Shown here piece by piece: positions 1 through 8,925 of a DNA stretch of 64,000 bases. The stretch covers positions 41,598-105,597 of the forward strand of contig JAILNS010000004.1 of assembly GCA_024691305.1 (NCBI GenBank). Reading direction: 5' to 3'. The first letter of the stretch is position 1. Each line of letters starts with the position of its first letter. The stretch is from Lachnospiraceae bacterium. Lineage in GTDB: Bacteria > Bacillota > Clostridia > Lachnospirales > Lachnospiraceae. Under the pieces are notes generated by a model. That model ran no database searches and was not told the origin of the DNA. It was given only the letters and a program-made list of their open reading frames with translations. The position numbers were made by a program, and so were the translations under genes.

Positions 1-75
1 TACCTCTGTTTCCGTATATCGTTTGATCTTGTATCCGTGATTTCACATTTTTTACACATTTCCTACATTTTTTGG

Positions 76-122
76 ACCTAAATAGGTTTTAATATTTCAC
101 TCAAGGTAGTGAAAATAAACCT
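76..122 (+). other. overlapping inverted repeats in the leader of the first gene
   Basis: The sequence ACCTAAATAGGT (76-87) is a short palindrome. Its right half also pairs with AAACCT at 117-122, enclosing a second stem TTCACT/AGTGAA (96-101/108-113). The two foldings share bases and exclude each other. The second is followed by only a short T run. This could be a leader hairpin or an operator; no family is recognised. Nothing else is evident in bases 1-164. Confidence 0.3.
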
Positions 123-164
123 TTTAAGTGACATTAACTTACGACAGGATGAGGAGAAATGTGT

Positions 165-1748
165 ATGAAAAACAAAAATATGATGTTTAAGCATAAAAGG
201 ATATCATTTGCGATCCTTACTGCTGCGATGCTGACACTTACGGCGTGTGCACAGTCAACCGGAAATACCGATGTGAGTGCTCCTGTGACCGGATCGATCG
301 AAACCTCGGAGGTTACTGCAGAAGATACGGCACAGGAAGCAGATACTTCCGATTATGAGCTTATAGAAAACTCCGAAGACGGAGGACATGCCATTACAGC
401 GGATGCAGAAGATGCTAGTTACAGTAAGATAAAGGTAGTTAAAACCGGAGAGGCTGATGGTGACGAGGCTGATTTTTACGGAGAAAATGCAGCGATATTT
501 GCAACAAACGGTGCAACTCTTGATCTTTCCGAGATATATGTTGAGACAGACGGTACTCATGCGAACGGTGTATTCAGTTACGGAGAAGGAACTACCGTGA
601 ATATATCCGACTCTGTCATCAATACCTCCGGAAACTGCTCGGGCGGTATCATGACCACGGGTGGCGGCACTATGAATGCCGATAACCTTACGATATATAC
701 TACAGGCAATTCGTCTGCAGCCATAAGATCCGACCGTGGCGGCGGGATCGTAACCGTAAACGGAGGAACCTATACGACCGACGGTACAGGATCACCCGTT
801 ATTTATTCGACCGCGGATATTACCGTTTCGGATGCAGGACTTACATCCACGGCCTCCCAGGGAGTCGTTGTTGAGGGACAAAACAGTGTAACACTCAACA
901 ATGTGACTCTCATAGCTGATAATAACACTAAAAACAGTGATAAATCCGATTATTACCAGGCAGTGATGATATACCAGTCCATGTCCGGAGATGCCGATGA
1001 AGGTCTTGCCTCTTTTACAATGAACGGGGGAAGCCTTACCAATAAAAACGGTGATGTGTTCTTTGTTAACAATACCGTAGCTACTATAGAGCTAAACGGT
1101 GCTGATATAAATAATGAATACGAAGATGGCGTGTTCCTAAGAGCCGAAGCCGCAGGCTGGGGAAGTGAAGGATCTAACGGCGGTAACGTGGATCTGAAAG
1201 CCTCATCACAGACAATAGACGGTGATATGATAGTTGATGAAGTTTCCGCTCTTAATCTGTATCTGGCAGAATCATCGGTATTTAGCGGAGCTGTTAATCC
1301 CGATGGAGATGCCGGAGATGTATATGTAGAACTTACGGGCGGATCGACCTGGACTCTGACCGGCGATTCGTATATAACGAGCCTTACATGTGATTCGGAT
1401 TCTATAGTTCTAAATGGCCACACCTTATATGTAAACGGTGAAACATATGAAGAAGGAACAGCAGTGGAAGGTCAGGCCATAGAGTTTGTTATGAGTGGGA
1501 ATGCCGGAGGCCCCGGTGATGGAATGACACCTCCCGATGGAGAAGGAGGCCCCGGTGATGGAATGACACCTCCCGATGGAGAAGGAGGCCCCGGCGATGG
1601 AATGACACCTCCCGACGGAGAAGGCGGTCACGGAAACGGAATGACACCTCCCGATGGAGAAGGAGGCCCCGGAAACGGAATGACACCTCCCGACGGTGAA
1701 GGCGGTCCCGGTGGGGACGGGAGTGAACCTCCCGCAAAACCTGAATGA
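165..1748 (+). CDS. surface lipoprotein with right-handed beta-helix and Gly/Pro repeat tail
   Basis: The product is a predicted cell-surface lipoprotein. The N-terminus has a basic stretch, a hydrophobic core and the lipobox LTAC, giving a lipidated Cys near residue 28. The middle (about residues 60-420) is a run of short Asn/Gly/Thr-rich beta-strand repeats (patterns such as NGGTYTTDG and LNNVTL), typical of right-handed beta-helix adhesins or carbohydrate-binding proteins. The C-terminus carries five 13-residue repeats (GGPGDGMTPPDGE type) and ends in PPAKPE with no membrane anchor. ATG at 165 is preferred over 159 because GAGGAG at 151-156 then lies 8 bases upstream. A terminator follows at 1782. 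No catalytic motif is visible; ligand and function are unknown. Confidence 0.8.
   Translation: MKNKNMMFKHKRISFAILTAAMLTLTACAQSTGNTDVSAPVTGSIETSEVTAEDTAQEADTSDYELIENSEDGGHAITADAEDASYSKIKVVKTGEADGDEADFYGENAAIFATNGATLDLSEIYVETDGTHANGVFSYGEGTTVNISDSVINTSGNCSGGIMTTGGGTMNADNLTIYTTGNSSAAIRSDRGGGIVTVNGGTYTTDGTGSPVIYSTADITVSDAGLTSTASQGVVVEGQNSVTLNNVTLIADNNTKNSDKSDYYQAVMIYQSMSGDADEGLASFTMNGGSLTNKNGDVFFVNNTVATIELNGADINNEYEDGVFLRAEAAGWGSEGSNGGNVDLKASSQTIDGDMIVDEVSALNLYLAESSVFSGAVNPDGDAGDVYVELTGGSTWTLTGDSYITSLTCDSDSIVLNGHTLYVNGETYEEGTAVEGQAIEFVMSGNAGGPGDGMTPPDGEGGPGDGMTPPDGEGGPGDGMTPPDGEGGHGNGMTPPDGEGGPGNGMTPPDGEGGPGGDGSEPPAKPE
1506..1700 (+). repeat. five tandem 39-bp coding repeats
   Basis: Five in-frame 39-bp units (starts 1506, 1545, 1584, 1623, 1662) encode GG(P/H)G(D/N)GMTPPDGE. 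The units differ by few bases, mostly at the P/H and D/N codons, and a sixth degenerate unit follows. Such an array can change copy number by slippage and would lengthen or shorten the surface tail. Confidence 0.9.
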
Positions 1749-1781
1749 TTATATTTTTTCAAAAAAATATATCCGGAATCA

Positions 1782-1814
1782 GAGCCCCCAGACAAGAGTC
1801 TGTGGGCTCCTTTT
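1782..1814 (+). terminator. intrinsic terminator after the lipoprotein gene
   Basis: GAGCCC plus CAGAC pairs with GTCTG plus GGGCTC around the loop AAGA, followed by CTTTTATTT. It separates the lipoprotein gene from the polymerase gene. Confidence 0.8.
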
Positions 1815-1838
1815 ATTTATGCAGGAGAGGAGGTTTTG

Positions 1839-3413
1839 TTGTATAATTTTGATATGCAGTTTCAGGGTAGAAGAAGTGATAATGATCATATTTATATAGC
1901 CATCGATCTTAAGAGTTTCTATGCTTCCGTTGAGTGTCATTTCAGGGAAGAAGATCCTCTTAATACCAATCTGGTGGTGGCGGATCCGTCCCGCACGGAA
2001 AAGACTATCTGTCTTGCGGTTTCTCCCTCACTTAAAGCCTACGGTATCCCCGGACGGGCAAGATTATTTGAAGTTGTTCAAAAAGTACGCGAAGCTAATG
2101 CAACGAGGCGAAACCATGCACCGGGTGGGGTTTTTCACGGTAAGAGCATATATGCGGATGAACTTGCAGCTGACCCGGGACTGGAGATAGATTATATAGT
2201 TGCTCCTCCGCAGATGAAACTGTATATGTCATATTCGACCGATATATTCAATATCTATATGAAATATGTTGCTCCGGAAGATATACATGTATATTCCGTA
2301 GATGAGATATTTGCCGATGTTACACATTACCTGGATACATATAATATGACTGCACGCGAACTTGCGATGACCATGATAGATGATGTGTATACGAATACGC
2401 GGATAACCGCAACTGCCGGGATCGGAACCAATATGTATCTGTGCAAGGTGGCCATGGATATCGAAGCCAAACATATGGATCCCGATGAGAAGGGCGTGCG
2501 CATAGCCGAACTTGATGAGACGACATATCGAAGGAAACTGTGGGGGCACAGACCGATAACCGACTTTTGGCGTGTGGGCAGCGGATATGCCGCAAAACTG
2601 GCCACTCAGGGTATGTATACAATGGGTGATGTGGCCAGATGTTCACTGGGAGGTCCGAATGATTATTATAACGAGGACCTTCTATATGACATGTTCGGTA
2701 TAAATGCCGAACTCCTGATCGATCATGCATGGGGATTTGAAAATGTGACGATCGCGGATATCAAGGCTTATAAGCCGGAGACCAACTCCATAAGTTCCGG
2801 TCAGGTTCTGATGGAGCCTTATCCTTTTGAAAAAACGAGGATCGTGGTCAGGGAAATGACCGACATGCTGGTCCTTGATCTGGTGGAAAAGCATATGATG
2901 ACAGACCAGATCGTGCTGACGATAGGATATGATACGGAAAACCTAAAAGACGAAGGACGCTTTAAGGAATATACCGGTGAAGTTACGATAGACCGTTACG
3001 GAAGAGCAGTTCCCAAACATGCTCACGGCACCGCAAATCTTGGAGAATATACTTCTTCGACCAGACTTATCACGCAGGCTGCCATGGAGTTGTTTGACAG
3101 GATAGTCGATCCTGATCTTTTGTCAAGGAGGATCACGATCGCGGCCTGCCGTATAATAAGCGATACCGATGCCAAAGAGCTAAAGACAGGAACGGATTCC
3201 TATGAGCAGATGGATCTTTTTACGGATTACACCTCCAAACAGCAGGAGGATGAGGCCAGGGAAGCGGAGAACGAAAAAGAAAGACGTATGCAGGAAGCCG
3301 TGCTTTCGATAAAGAAAAAGTATGGAAAGAATGCAATCCTAAAGGGAATGAATTTCGAGGACGGCGCCACTGCAATACAGCGAAACGCCCAGGTGGGAGG
3401 ACATAAGGCATGA
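1839..3413 (+). CDS. Y-family translesion DNA polymerase (UmuC/DinB-like)
   Basis: Error-prone DNA polymerase of the Y family, expected to bypass DNA lesions. The palm motif IDLKSFYASVE near residue 23 matches the family D-x-x-(S/A)-F-(F/Y) signature, and SVDE near residue 155 supplies the second pair of metal-binding acids. Thumb and little-finger regions follow. At about 525 residues it is longer than classical DinB, with a charged tail near residues 460-490. The start is uncertain: AGGAGG at 1828-1833 suits TTG at 1836 or 1839 better than ATG at 1854. It overlaps the next small gene by ATGA, which suggests translational coupling. No LexA-type box was recognised upstream. Confidence 0.88.
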   Translation: MYNFDMQFQGRRSDNDHIYIAIDLKSFYASVECHFREEDPLNTNLVVADPSRTEKTICLAVSPSLKAYGIPGRARLFEVVQKVREANATRRNHAPGGVFHGKSIYADELAADPGLEIDYIVAPPQMKLYMSYSTDIFNIYMKYVAPEDIHVYSVDEIFADVTHYLDTYNMTARELAMTMIDDVYTNTRITATAGIGTNMYLCKVAMDIEAKHMDPDEKGVRIAELDETTYRRKLWGHRPITDFWRVGSGYAAKLATQGMYTMGDVARCSLGGPNDYYNEDLLYDMFGINAELLIDHAWGFENVTIADIKAYKPETNSISSGQVLMEPYPFEKTRIVVREMTDMLVLDLVEKHMMTDQIVLTIGYDTENLKDEGRFKEYTGEVTIDRYGRAVPKHAHGTANLGEYTSSTRLITQAAMELFDRIVDPDLLSRRITIAACRIISDTDAKELKTGTDSYEQMDLFTDYTSKQQEDEAREAENEKERRMQEAVLSIKKKYGKNAILKGMNFEDGATAIQRNAQVGGHKA

Positions 3414-3625
3414 ATCGTATGAGTACTGATTACAGCGATATAATAGATCTTCCAAGACATGTATCCGGGAAGCATCCGCAGATGTCGGTTCATGACAGGG
3501 CAGCACAATTTGCACCATTTGCGGCACTTACGGGATACGGGGATATGATAGATGATGCCGGTGAGAAGAACGCTTTAGCGAGTGACAGCGTGATCTTTAC
3601 GGCTGATGAGTTGGATATACCATGA
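3410..3625 (+). CDS. small protein partner of the Y-family polymerase (YolD-like context)
   Basis: A 71-residue protein with the core motif HPQMSVHDRAAQFAPFAAL, a pattern I associate with small proteins encoded directly after Y-family polymerases in Clostridia, often annotated as YolD-like. It is translationally coupled at both ends (ATGA with the polymerase, ATGA with priA). GGGAGGA at 3393 is a good ribosome site. It appears short: related proteins usually continue further after the TGYGDMIDDAGEK region, so the C-terminus may be truncated. A role in controlling the polymerase is inferred from position only. Confidence 0.65.
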   Translation: MNRMSTDYSDIIDLPRHVSGKHPQMSVHDRAAQFAPFAALTGYGDMIDDAGEKNALASDSVIFTADELDIP

Positions 3626-5877
3626 GTAATGAATTGTTTGCGGACATTATAATAGAGATCTCTCATGAACAGTTAGACCGCCCATTCCAGTATATAGTTC
3701 CTCAGGAATTAAAGGATATGATCAAGGTGGGTGACTGTGTGACTGTGCCTTTTGGACGGGGAAATAAGATTCTTACCGGATATTGCATAGGGCTTGGTGA
3801 TCATGCCGAATATCCGATGGATAAGCTTAAGTACATAATCTCTGTCCGTACCGATCAGGTAAGCACCGATGGTGAGATGATAGCGCTTGCGTGGTGGATC
3901 AAGGTTCACTTCGGAGGGACTATGATCCAGGCGCTTAAGACTGTGATCCCCATGAAAAAGAAGGTTGCTTTAAAGACCGCCAAAAGGGTGGATTTAAAAG
4001 TGGGTTCCGATGAGATAGTTCCACTCATCGAAGAATGCGATCGCAAGCATCAGACCGCCAGACTAAGGGTTTTGAAGGCATTGCTTGAGGATCCTACACT
4101 TCCATATGAGCTTGTCAGGGATAAACTGGGTGTCACCGGCGCTACACTTAAGAGCATGGAGGAAAAAGGCTATATTTCCGTTACCGAAACGGAGTATTAC
4201 CGCAATCCGGTCATTACCGATGAAGTGTCCCATAAGACATACGATCTGAGTGATAAACAGAAAAATATAATAGCGACTGTTACCAATGATTTCGATTCGG
4301 GAAATCCCGGTAAATACCTGATCCACGGAATTACGGGAAGCGGGAAAACAGAGGTTTATATAGGAATAGCGGATCATATAGTGCGTAAGGGCTATCAGGT
4401 CATAGTACTCATTCCCGAGATATCGCTGACCTATCAGACACTCTTAAGGTTTTACAAGCGGTTCGGAGACAGAGTCAGCGTGGTCAATTCGTCCATGTCA
4501 CAGGGGGAGAGATACGACCAGTACTTAAGAGCGGGCAGAGGGGACATAGATGTCATAATCGGCCCCCGGTCAGCGCTCTTTACCCCATTTGCCAAACTTG
4601 GCGCTATCATTATAGATGAAGAGCATGAGAGCAGTTATAAATCTGAGAATACACCCAGATATAAGGCCACTGACTGCGCCGAATACCGGGCAAAGAACGC
4701 AGGGGCGGCCCTTGTGCTTGGTTCTGCGACACCTTCACTTGAATCATATTACAAGGCAAAATCGGGAGAGTATGAACTTTTTACAATGGACGAAAGACTT
4801 ACCGGCGGTTCTCTTCCGGGAGTCCATATAGTCGATCTCAGGGAAGAGTTAAGAAACGGAAACAGGACCATCTTCTCAGATAAATTAAGGGAACTTATGG
4901 ATGAGAAGCTCGCCCTTAATGAGCAGGTAATGCTTTTTATAAACCGGAGGGGTGTCGCGGGTTTTATTTCATGCAGGAGCTGCGGCTATGTGGTCAAGTG
5001 TCCGCATTGTGATGTGTCCCTTACCGAACACAGAAACGGAAGGCTTGTATGTCATTATTGCGGATACACGAGCCGGATGCCCGAGGTATGTCCCGAATGC
5101 GGATCCAAGTATATAGCGGGATTTCGTGTGGGGACCGAGCAGATAGAGACCGAGATAAGCAAGATGTATCCGGCTTCACGCATTCTTCGAATGGATGCGG
5201 ATACTACCAAAGAAAAAGGCAGTATGGAGAATATACTTCGTACATTTAAGGATCATAATGCGGATATTCTCATAGGCACACAGATGATAGTCAAGGGCCA
5301 TGACTTTCCGCTGGTTACTCTTGTCGGGATACTTGCAGCGGATATGTCACTATCCGTAGGAGATTACAGGGCCTCCGAGAGAACCTTTCAGCTTCTGACA
5401 CAGGCAGCCGGTCGTGCGGGCAGAGGAACAAGACCCGGAGAGGTTGTGATCCAGACCTACCAGCCCGAACATTACAGCATAGTTTCGGCGGCTTCCCAGG
5501 ATTACAGGGCATTTTATGATGAAGAGATCATTTACAGGGAACTGGCTTCATATCCTCCTGTCTGGCACCTTCTTGCAGTCCTGACAGTAAGCGACAGCGA
5601 GGATGCGGGAGAAAGATTATCGGAAGAATACGCCGGGATAGCAAATGCGTGTCTGGATGAAAAAAAAGAAAACGGAAAGCCTGACGGATATACGATAGGC
5701 CCGGCACCTGCAGCGATAGGTAAGATAAGGGATAAATATCGTAATGTTTTGTATGTAAAGAGCGTTAACTCTGATATTTTGGTTTACATAAAAGACAAAA
5801 TAGAGACATATATGCATGAAAATCCCGACAGGCATACAAATACTTTCTTCGATTTTGATCCTTTGGGATCAGTGTAG
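3622..5877 (+). CDS. priA: primosomal protein N' (PriA helicase)
   Basis: Replication-restart 3'-to-5' DNA helicase that loads the replisome at stalled forks. The N-terminal DNA-binding region (YIVPQ, VTVPFGRG) is followed by Walker A HGITGSGKTEVY near residue 235, Walker B IDEEH near 332, and a zinc-binding insert with repeated C-x2-C pairs at about 451-497 (CRSC, CPHC, CHYC, CPEC). Helicase motif VI, QAAGRAGRG, is present. The 751-residue length is normal. The start overlaps the stop of the preceding small gene and has only a weak ribosome site, which fits coupled translation. It opens the run priA-def-fmt-rsmB-rlmN. Confidence 0.97.
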   Translation: MSNELFADIIIEISHEQLDRPFQYIVPQELKDMIKVGDCVTVPFGRGNKILTGYCIGLGDHAEYPMDKLKYIISVRTDQVSTDGEMIALAWWIKVHFGGTMIQALKTVIPMKKKVALKTAKRVDLKVGSDEIVPLIEECDRKHQTARLRVLKALLEDPTLPYELVRDKLGVTGATLKSMEEKGYISVTETEYYRNPVITDEVSHKTYDLSDKQKNIIATVTNDFDSGNPGKYLIHGITGSGKTEVYIGIADHIVRKGYQVIVLIPEISLTYQTLLRFYKRFGDRVSVVNSSMSQGERYDQYLRAGRGDIDVIIGPRSALFTPFAKLGAIIIDEEHESSYKSENTPRYKATDCAEYRAKNAGAALVLGSATPSLESYYKAKSGEYELFTMDERLTGGSLPGVHIVDLREELRNGNRTIFSDKLRELMDEKLALNEQVMLFINRRGVAGFISCRSCGYVVKCPHCDVSLTEHRNGRLVCHYCGYTSRMPEVCPECGSKYIAGFRVGTEQIETEISKMYPASRILRMDADTTKEKGSMENILRTFKDHNADILIGTQMIVKGHDFPLVTLVGILAADMSLSVGDYRASERTFQLLTQAAGRAGRGTRPGEVVIQTYQPEHYSIVSAASQDYRAFYDEEIIYRELASYPPVWHLLAVLTVSDSEDAGERLSEEYAGIANACLDEKKENGKPDGYTIGPAPAAIGKIRDKYRNVLYVKSVNSDILVYIKDKIETYMHENPDRHTNTFFDFDPLGSV

Positions 5878-5970
5878 AAACGGCTTTCACAGTTTGCGAT
5901 ATATACTCAAAAATGTTAAAGTATAAGTTGCTTTTTATAAACGATATAAGAAAAGACACGGAGGTAAAAA

Positions 5971-6486
5971 ATGGCTCTTAGAAATATACGCATAATGGGT
6001 GATCCTATCCTTGAAAAGAGATGTAAGGAAGTAAAAGACGTAACTCCGAGAATTAATGAACTCATAGATGATATGTTTGACACCATGTATGAAGCAAACG
6101 GTGTGGGACTCGCAGCTCCTCAGGTGGGAGTTCTTAAGCGCGTGGTCGTAATAGATACCACTGGCGAGGATCCTCATGTATTTATAAATCCTGAAATTAT
6201 CGAGACCGCCGGAGAACAGACCGGAGCAGAAGGGTGTCTATCCATCCCGGGCAAAACCGGTATAGTCACCAGACCTAATTATGTTAAAGTCAAAGCTTAT
6301 GACCGTGACATGAAGGAATTTGAACTTGAAGGTGAAGAGCTGCTTGCACGTGCGATGGTTCATGAACTCGAGCATTTAGACGGTCATCTTTATGTTGAAA
6401 AGGTTGAGGGCGAACTCATGAACGTGGCATCGCTTGACAGTGAGGATGCCGATTTTGGAGATGAGGAAGATAACGGTACCGTATAG
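5971..6486 (+). CDS. def: peptide deformylase
   Basis: Metalloenzyme that removes the formyl group from the N-terminal methionine of nascent proteins. All three motifs are visible: GVGLAAPQVG, EGCLSIPG with the metal-binding Cys near residue 89, and HELEH near 131 supplying two His ligands and the catalytic Glu. At 171 residues it is slightly longer than minimal enzymes because of an acidic tail. GGAGG lies 8 bases before the ATG. The neighbouring fmt adds the formyl group that this enzyme removes. Confidence 0.97.
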   Translation: MALRNIRIMGDPILEKRCKEVKDVTPRINELIDDMFDTMYEANGVGLAAPQVGVLKRVVVIDTTGEDPHVFINPEIIETAGEQTGAEGCLSIPGKTGIVTRPNYVKVKAYDRDMKEFELEGEELLARAMVHELEHLDGHLYVEKVEGELMNVASLDSEDADFGDEEDNGTV

Positions 6487-6531
6487 TGAGCAGACGGTAA
6501 CGGAGCAAGTACAAATGGTGGCATATTAATT

Positions 6532-7461
6532 ATGAAGATAATATATATGGGAACTCCGGATTTTGCGGTAGGTCCCCTGGAAGCGATCATAAAGGCCGGA
6601 CATGAAGTTACCGCGGTAGTCACACAGCCCGATAAACCTAAGGGCAGAAGCGGCAAACTTGTTTTTTCGCCTGTCAAGGAAGTCGCTGTTAAGTATGATA
6701 TTCCTGTTTTACAGCCTGTCAGATTAAGAAATCCCGAATCGGTCGGTGAACTCAAATCATATCCGGCTGATGTGATAGTTGTTGCGGCATTCGGACAGAT
6801 ATTGCCCAAAGAGGTTTTGGAATATCCTGAGTTTGGCTGTATCAACATTCACGCTTCGCTTCTTCCGCATCTTAGAGGCGCATCTCCCATACAGCATGCG
6901 ATATTGCAGGGGGATAAAGAAAGCGGCGTTACAATCATGCAGATGGATGAGGGGCTTGATACCGGAGATATACTTATGCAGGAGAGCATCCCGATAGAAG
7001 ACGATGATACCGGAGGTTCTCTTTTTGATAAACTTGCCATATTGGGGTCGGAACTGATAATAAAGGCACTTCCTCTCATTGAGCAGGGTAAGATAACCGG
7101 GGTCCCGCAGGATGATCAAAAGGCAGATCATGTGGGAATGTTAAAAAAGAGCATGGGACAGATGGATTTTACAGATTCTGCCGTCACACTTGACAGACAG
7201 GTGCGTGGAATGGATCCCTGGCCCGGAGCATTTACTTTTTTAAACGGGAAGCAGCTCAAAATCTGGAAGGTTAAGGCCCTAAGTTGCGATGACATAACAA
7301 AACCCGGAACCATTATAAAAACAGATAAGAACGCATTATACGTTAGTACCGGAGACGGTATCTTAAGGATAGACGAACTCCAGTCAGAAGGCAAAAAGAG
7401 AATGACATCTCATGATTTTCTGCTTGGTCAGAGTGTTGTGGCGGGAAGCGTTATGGGATAA
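6532..7461 (+). CDS. fmt: methionyl-tRNA formyltransferase
   Basis: Formylates initiator Met-tRNA using 10-formyl-tetrahydrofolate. The N-terminus MKIIYMGTPDFAV and the signature HASLLPHLRGASPI near residue 105 are diagnostic of the formyltransferase fold. The C-terminal tRNA-binding domain is present and the 309-residue length is standard. It lies 45 bases after def. The ribosome site is weak, but no other in-frame start fits the conserved N-terminus. Confidence 0.97.
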   Translation: MKIIYMGTPDFAVGPLEAIIKAGHEVTAVVTQPDKPKGRSGKLVFSPVKEVAVKYDIPVLQPVRLRNPESVGELKSYPADVIVVAAFGQILPKEVLEYPEFGCINIHASLLPHLRGASPIQHAILQGDKESGVTIMQMDEGLDTGDILMQESIPIEDDDTGGSLFDKLAILGSELIIKALPLIEQGKITGVPQDDQKADHVGMLKKSMGQMDFTDSAVTLDRQVRGMDPWPGAFTFLNGKQLKIWKVKALSCDDITKPGTIIKTDKNALYVSTGDGILRIDELQSEGKKRMTSHDFLLGQSVVAGSVMG

Positions 7462-7505
7462 GCTTTTGTTTCGTGTGTTGTATCACGGACAAACGGATGT
7501 ACTTT

Positions 7506-8924
7506 ATGGATAAGACAAACATTAGATCCCTGATAGTCGATTCGCTTGTTTCGATGGAAAGGGATGGAATATATCTGTCTGCCATGGAGCAGGCAGTATT
7601 AAACAAGTATGATTATCTGGATATGAGGGACAAGGCCTTTTACAAAAAGGTCATGGACGGTACGAATGAACTTCGTATCCGGATAGACTATATTATAGAT
7701 ATCTTTTCATCAAAACCCGTAACCAGACTTAAACCCGTTATAAGAGCCATTATGCGGATGAGTGTTTACCAGCTCATGTATATGGATTCTGTTCCGGATT
7801 CCGCAGTATGCAACGAAGCGGTAAAACTTGTCTCATCAAGGGGATTATCGGGGCTGAAAGGCTATGTTAACGGGACATTAAGAAACATATCCCGCAATAA
7901 AAATGACATACGTTATCTTGAAAAAAAGGAAGATCTCTTAAGATATCTTTCCGTATATTACTCATGCCCCGATACGATCGTTAAGTTGTTTATCGGTCAG
8001 TATGGCGAAGAACGTACAGAGAATATACTGGCATCCTATCTTAAAGACGGGGCGCTCAGCATAAGGTTGCGTTTCTCTTCCAATATAGACGAAGAACTTG
8101 TAACGAAATGGAAAGAATCCGGGATAGAGGTATATGATAATCCCCATATTCCGTATGCCAGGAAGCTGATACATGCAGGCTCGGTATCTTCGCTTTATGG
8201 ATACGAAGAGGGCAGGTTTATTGTTCAGGATACCGGGTCCATGATGGTTTCCGAACTGGCAGGTCTTAAGCCGGATGATATCGTTATCGATGTCTGTGCT
8301 GCACCGGGCGGAAAGAGCATACATGCAGCTGATATATTATGTAAACTAAAGGCCGAAGCCGGTGAAGATGCCGGCACCTGTGGAAAAACGCAGGTATATG
8401 CATATGATATTTCAGAGGACCGCTGCGAAAGGATACGTGAAAATATCACACGTCTGGGACTCGGGAATATGATATCCACCGGGAGTCATGATGCAACTGA
8501 GTTCATGCCGGATATGGAGAGTACGGCCGATGTGGTCATAGCTGACGTTCCGTGTTCGGGACTGGGCGTCCTTGGTCATAAAAGTGATATAAAATACCGA
8601 TTCAGTGAAGCGGATACGGACTCGCTTGTACAATTACAGCGTAGGATAATCGATAATGCGATAAGGTATGTCAAACCGGGCGGAAAACTCGTCTATTCGA
8701 CCTGCACATGTAATCGTAAGGAAAATGAGGAACAGGTCAGATATCTTATTGAAAGATATTCGCTTACCGATATAACAGCCACAGCGCTTGAAAAATCAGC
8801 TATTACAGCCCCCAAAACACTTGATATTTTATCGTGTTTTACCGTGGATGATCCGGGACTTACGATACTTCCTGATGTCTGGGATTCAGACGGCTTCTAT
8901 ATATGTGTTTTGTCAAAGGAGTAA
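7506..8924 (+). CDS. rsmB: 16S rRNA (cytosine-967-C5) methyltransferase
   Basis: SAM-dependent m5C methyltransferase of 16S rRNA. An N-terminal NusB-like helical domain (about residues 1-140) precedes the Rossmann domain with the SAM motif CAAPGGKS, the Pro-Cys motif DVPCSGLG near 350 and the catalytic Cys motif YSTCTC near 400. ATG at 7506 is preferred because MDKTNIRSLIVDS aligns with the NusB-domain start; a GTG at 7473 and an ATG at 7497 are also open in frame and no start has a strong ribosome site. It ends one base before rlmN. Confidence 0.95.
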   Translation: MDKTNIRSLIVDSLVSMERDGIYLSAMEQAVLNKYDYLDMRDKAFYKKVMDGTNELRIRIDYIIDIFSSKPVTRLKPVIRAIMRMSVYQLMYMDSVPDSAVCNEAVKLVSSRGLSGLKGYVNGTLRNISRNKNDIRYLEKKEDLLRYLSVYYSCPDTIVKLFIGQYGEERTENILASYLKDGALSIRLRFSSNIDEELVTKWKESGIEVYDNPHIPYARKLIHAGSVSSLYGYEEGRFIVQDTGSMMVSELAGLKPDDIVIDVCAAPGGKSIHAADILCKLKAEAGEDAGTCGKTQVYAYDISEDRCERIRENITRLGLGNMISTGSHDATEFMPDMESTADVVIADVPCSGLGVLGHKSDIKYRFSEADTDSLVQLQRRIIDNAIRYVKPGGKLVYSTCTCNRKENEEQVRYLIERYSLTDITATALEKSAITAPKTLDILSCFTVDDPGLTILPDVWDSDGFYICVLSKE

Positions 8925-8925
8925 A

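Noticed and set aside
1506..1700. Regular 39-bp repeats resembling a CRISPR array
   Set aside because: Units are contiguous with no spacers and keep one reading frame within a lipoprotein gene.
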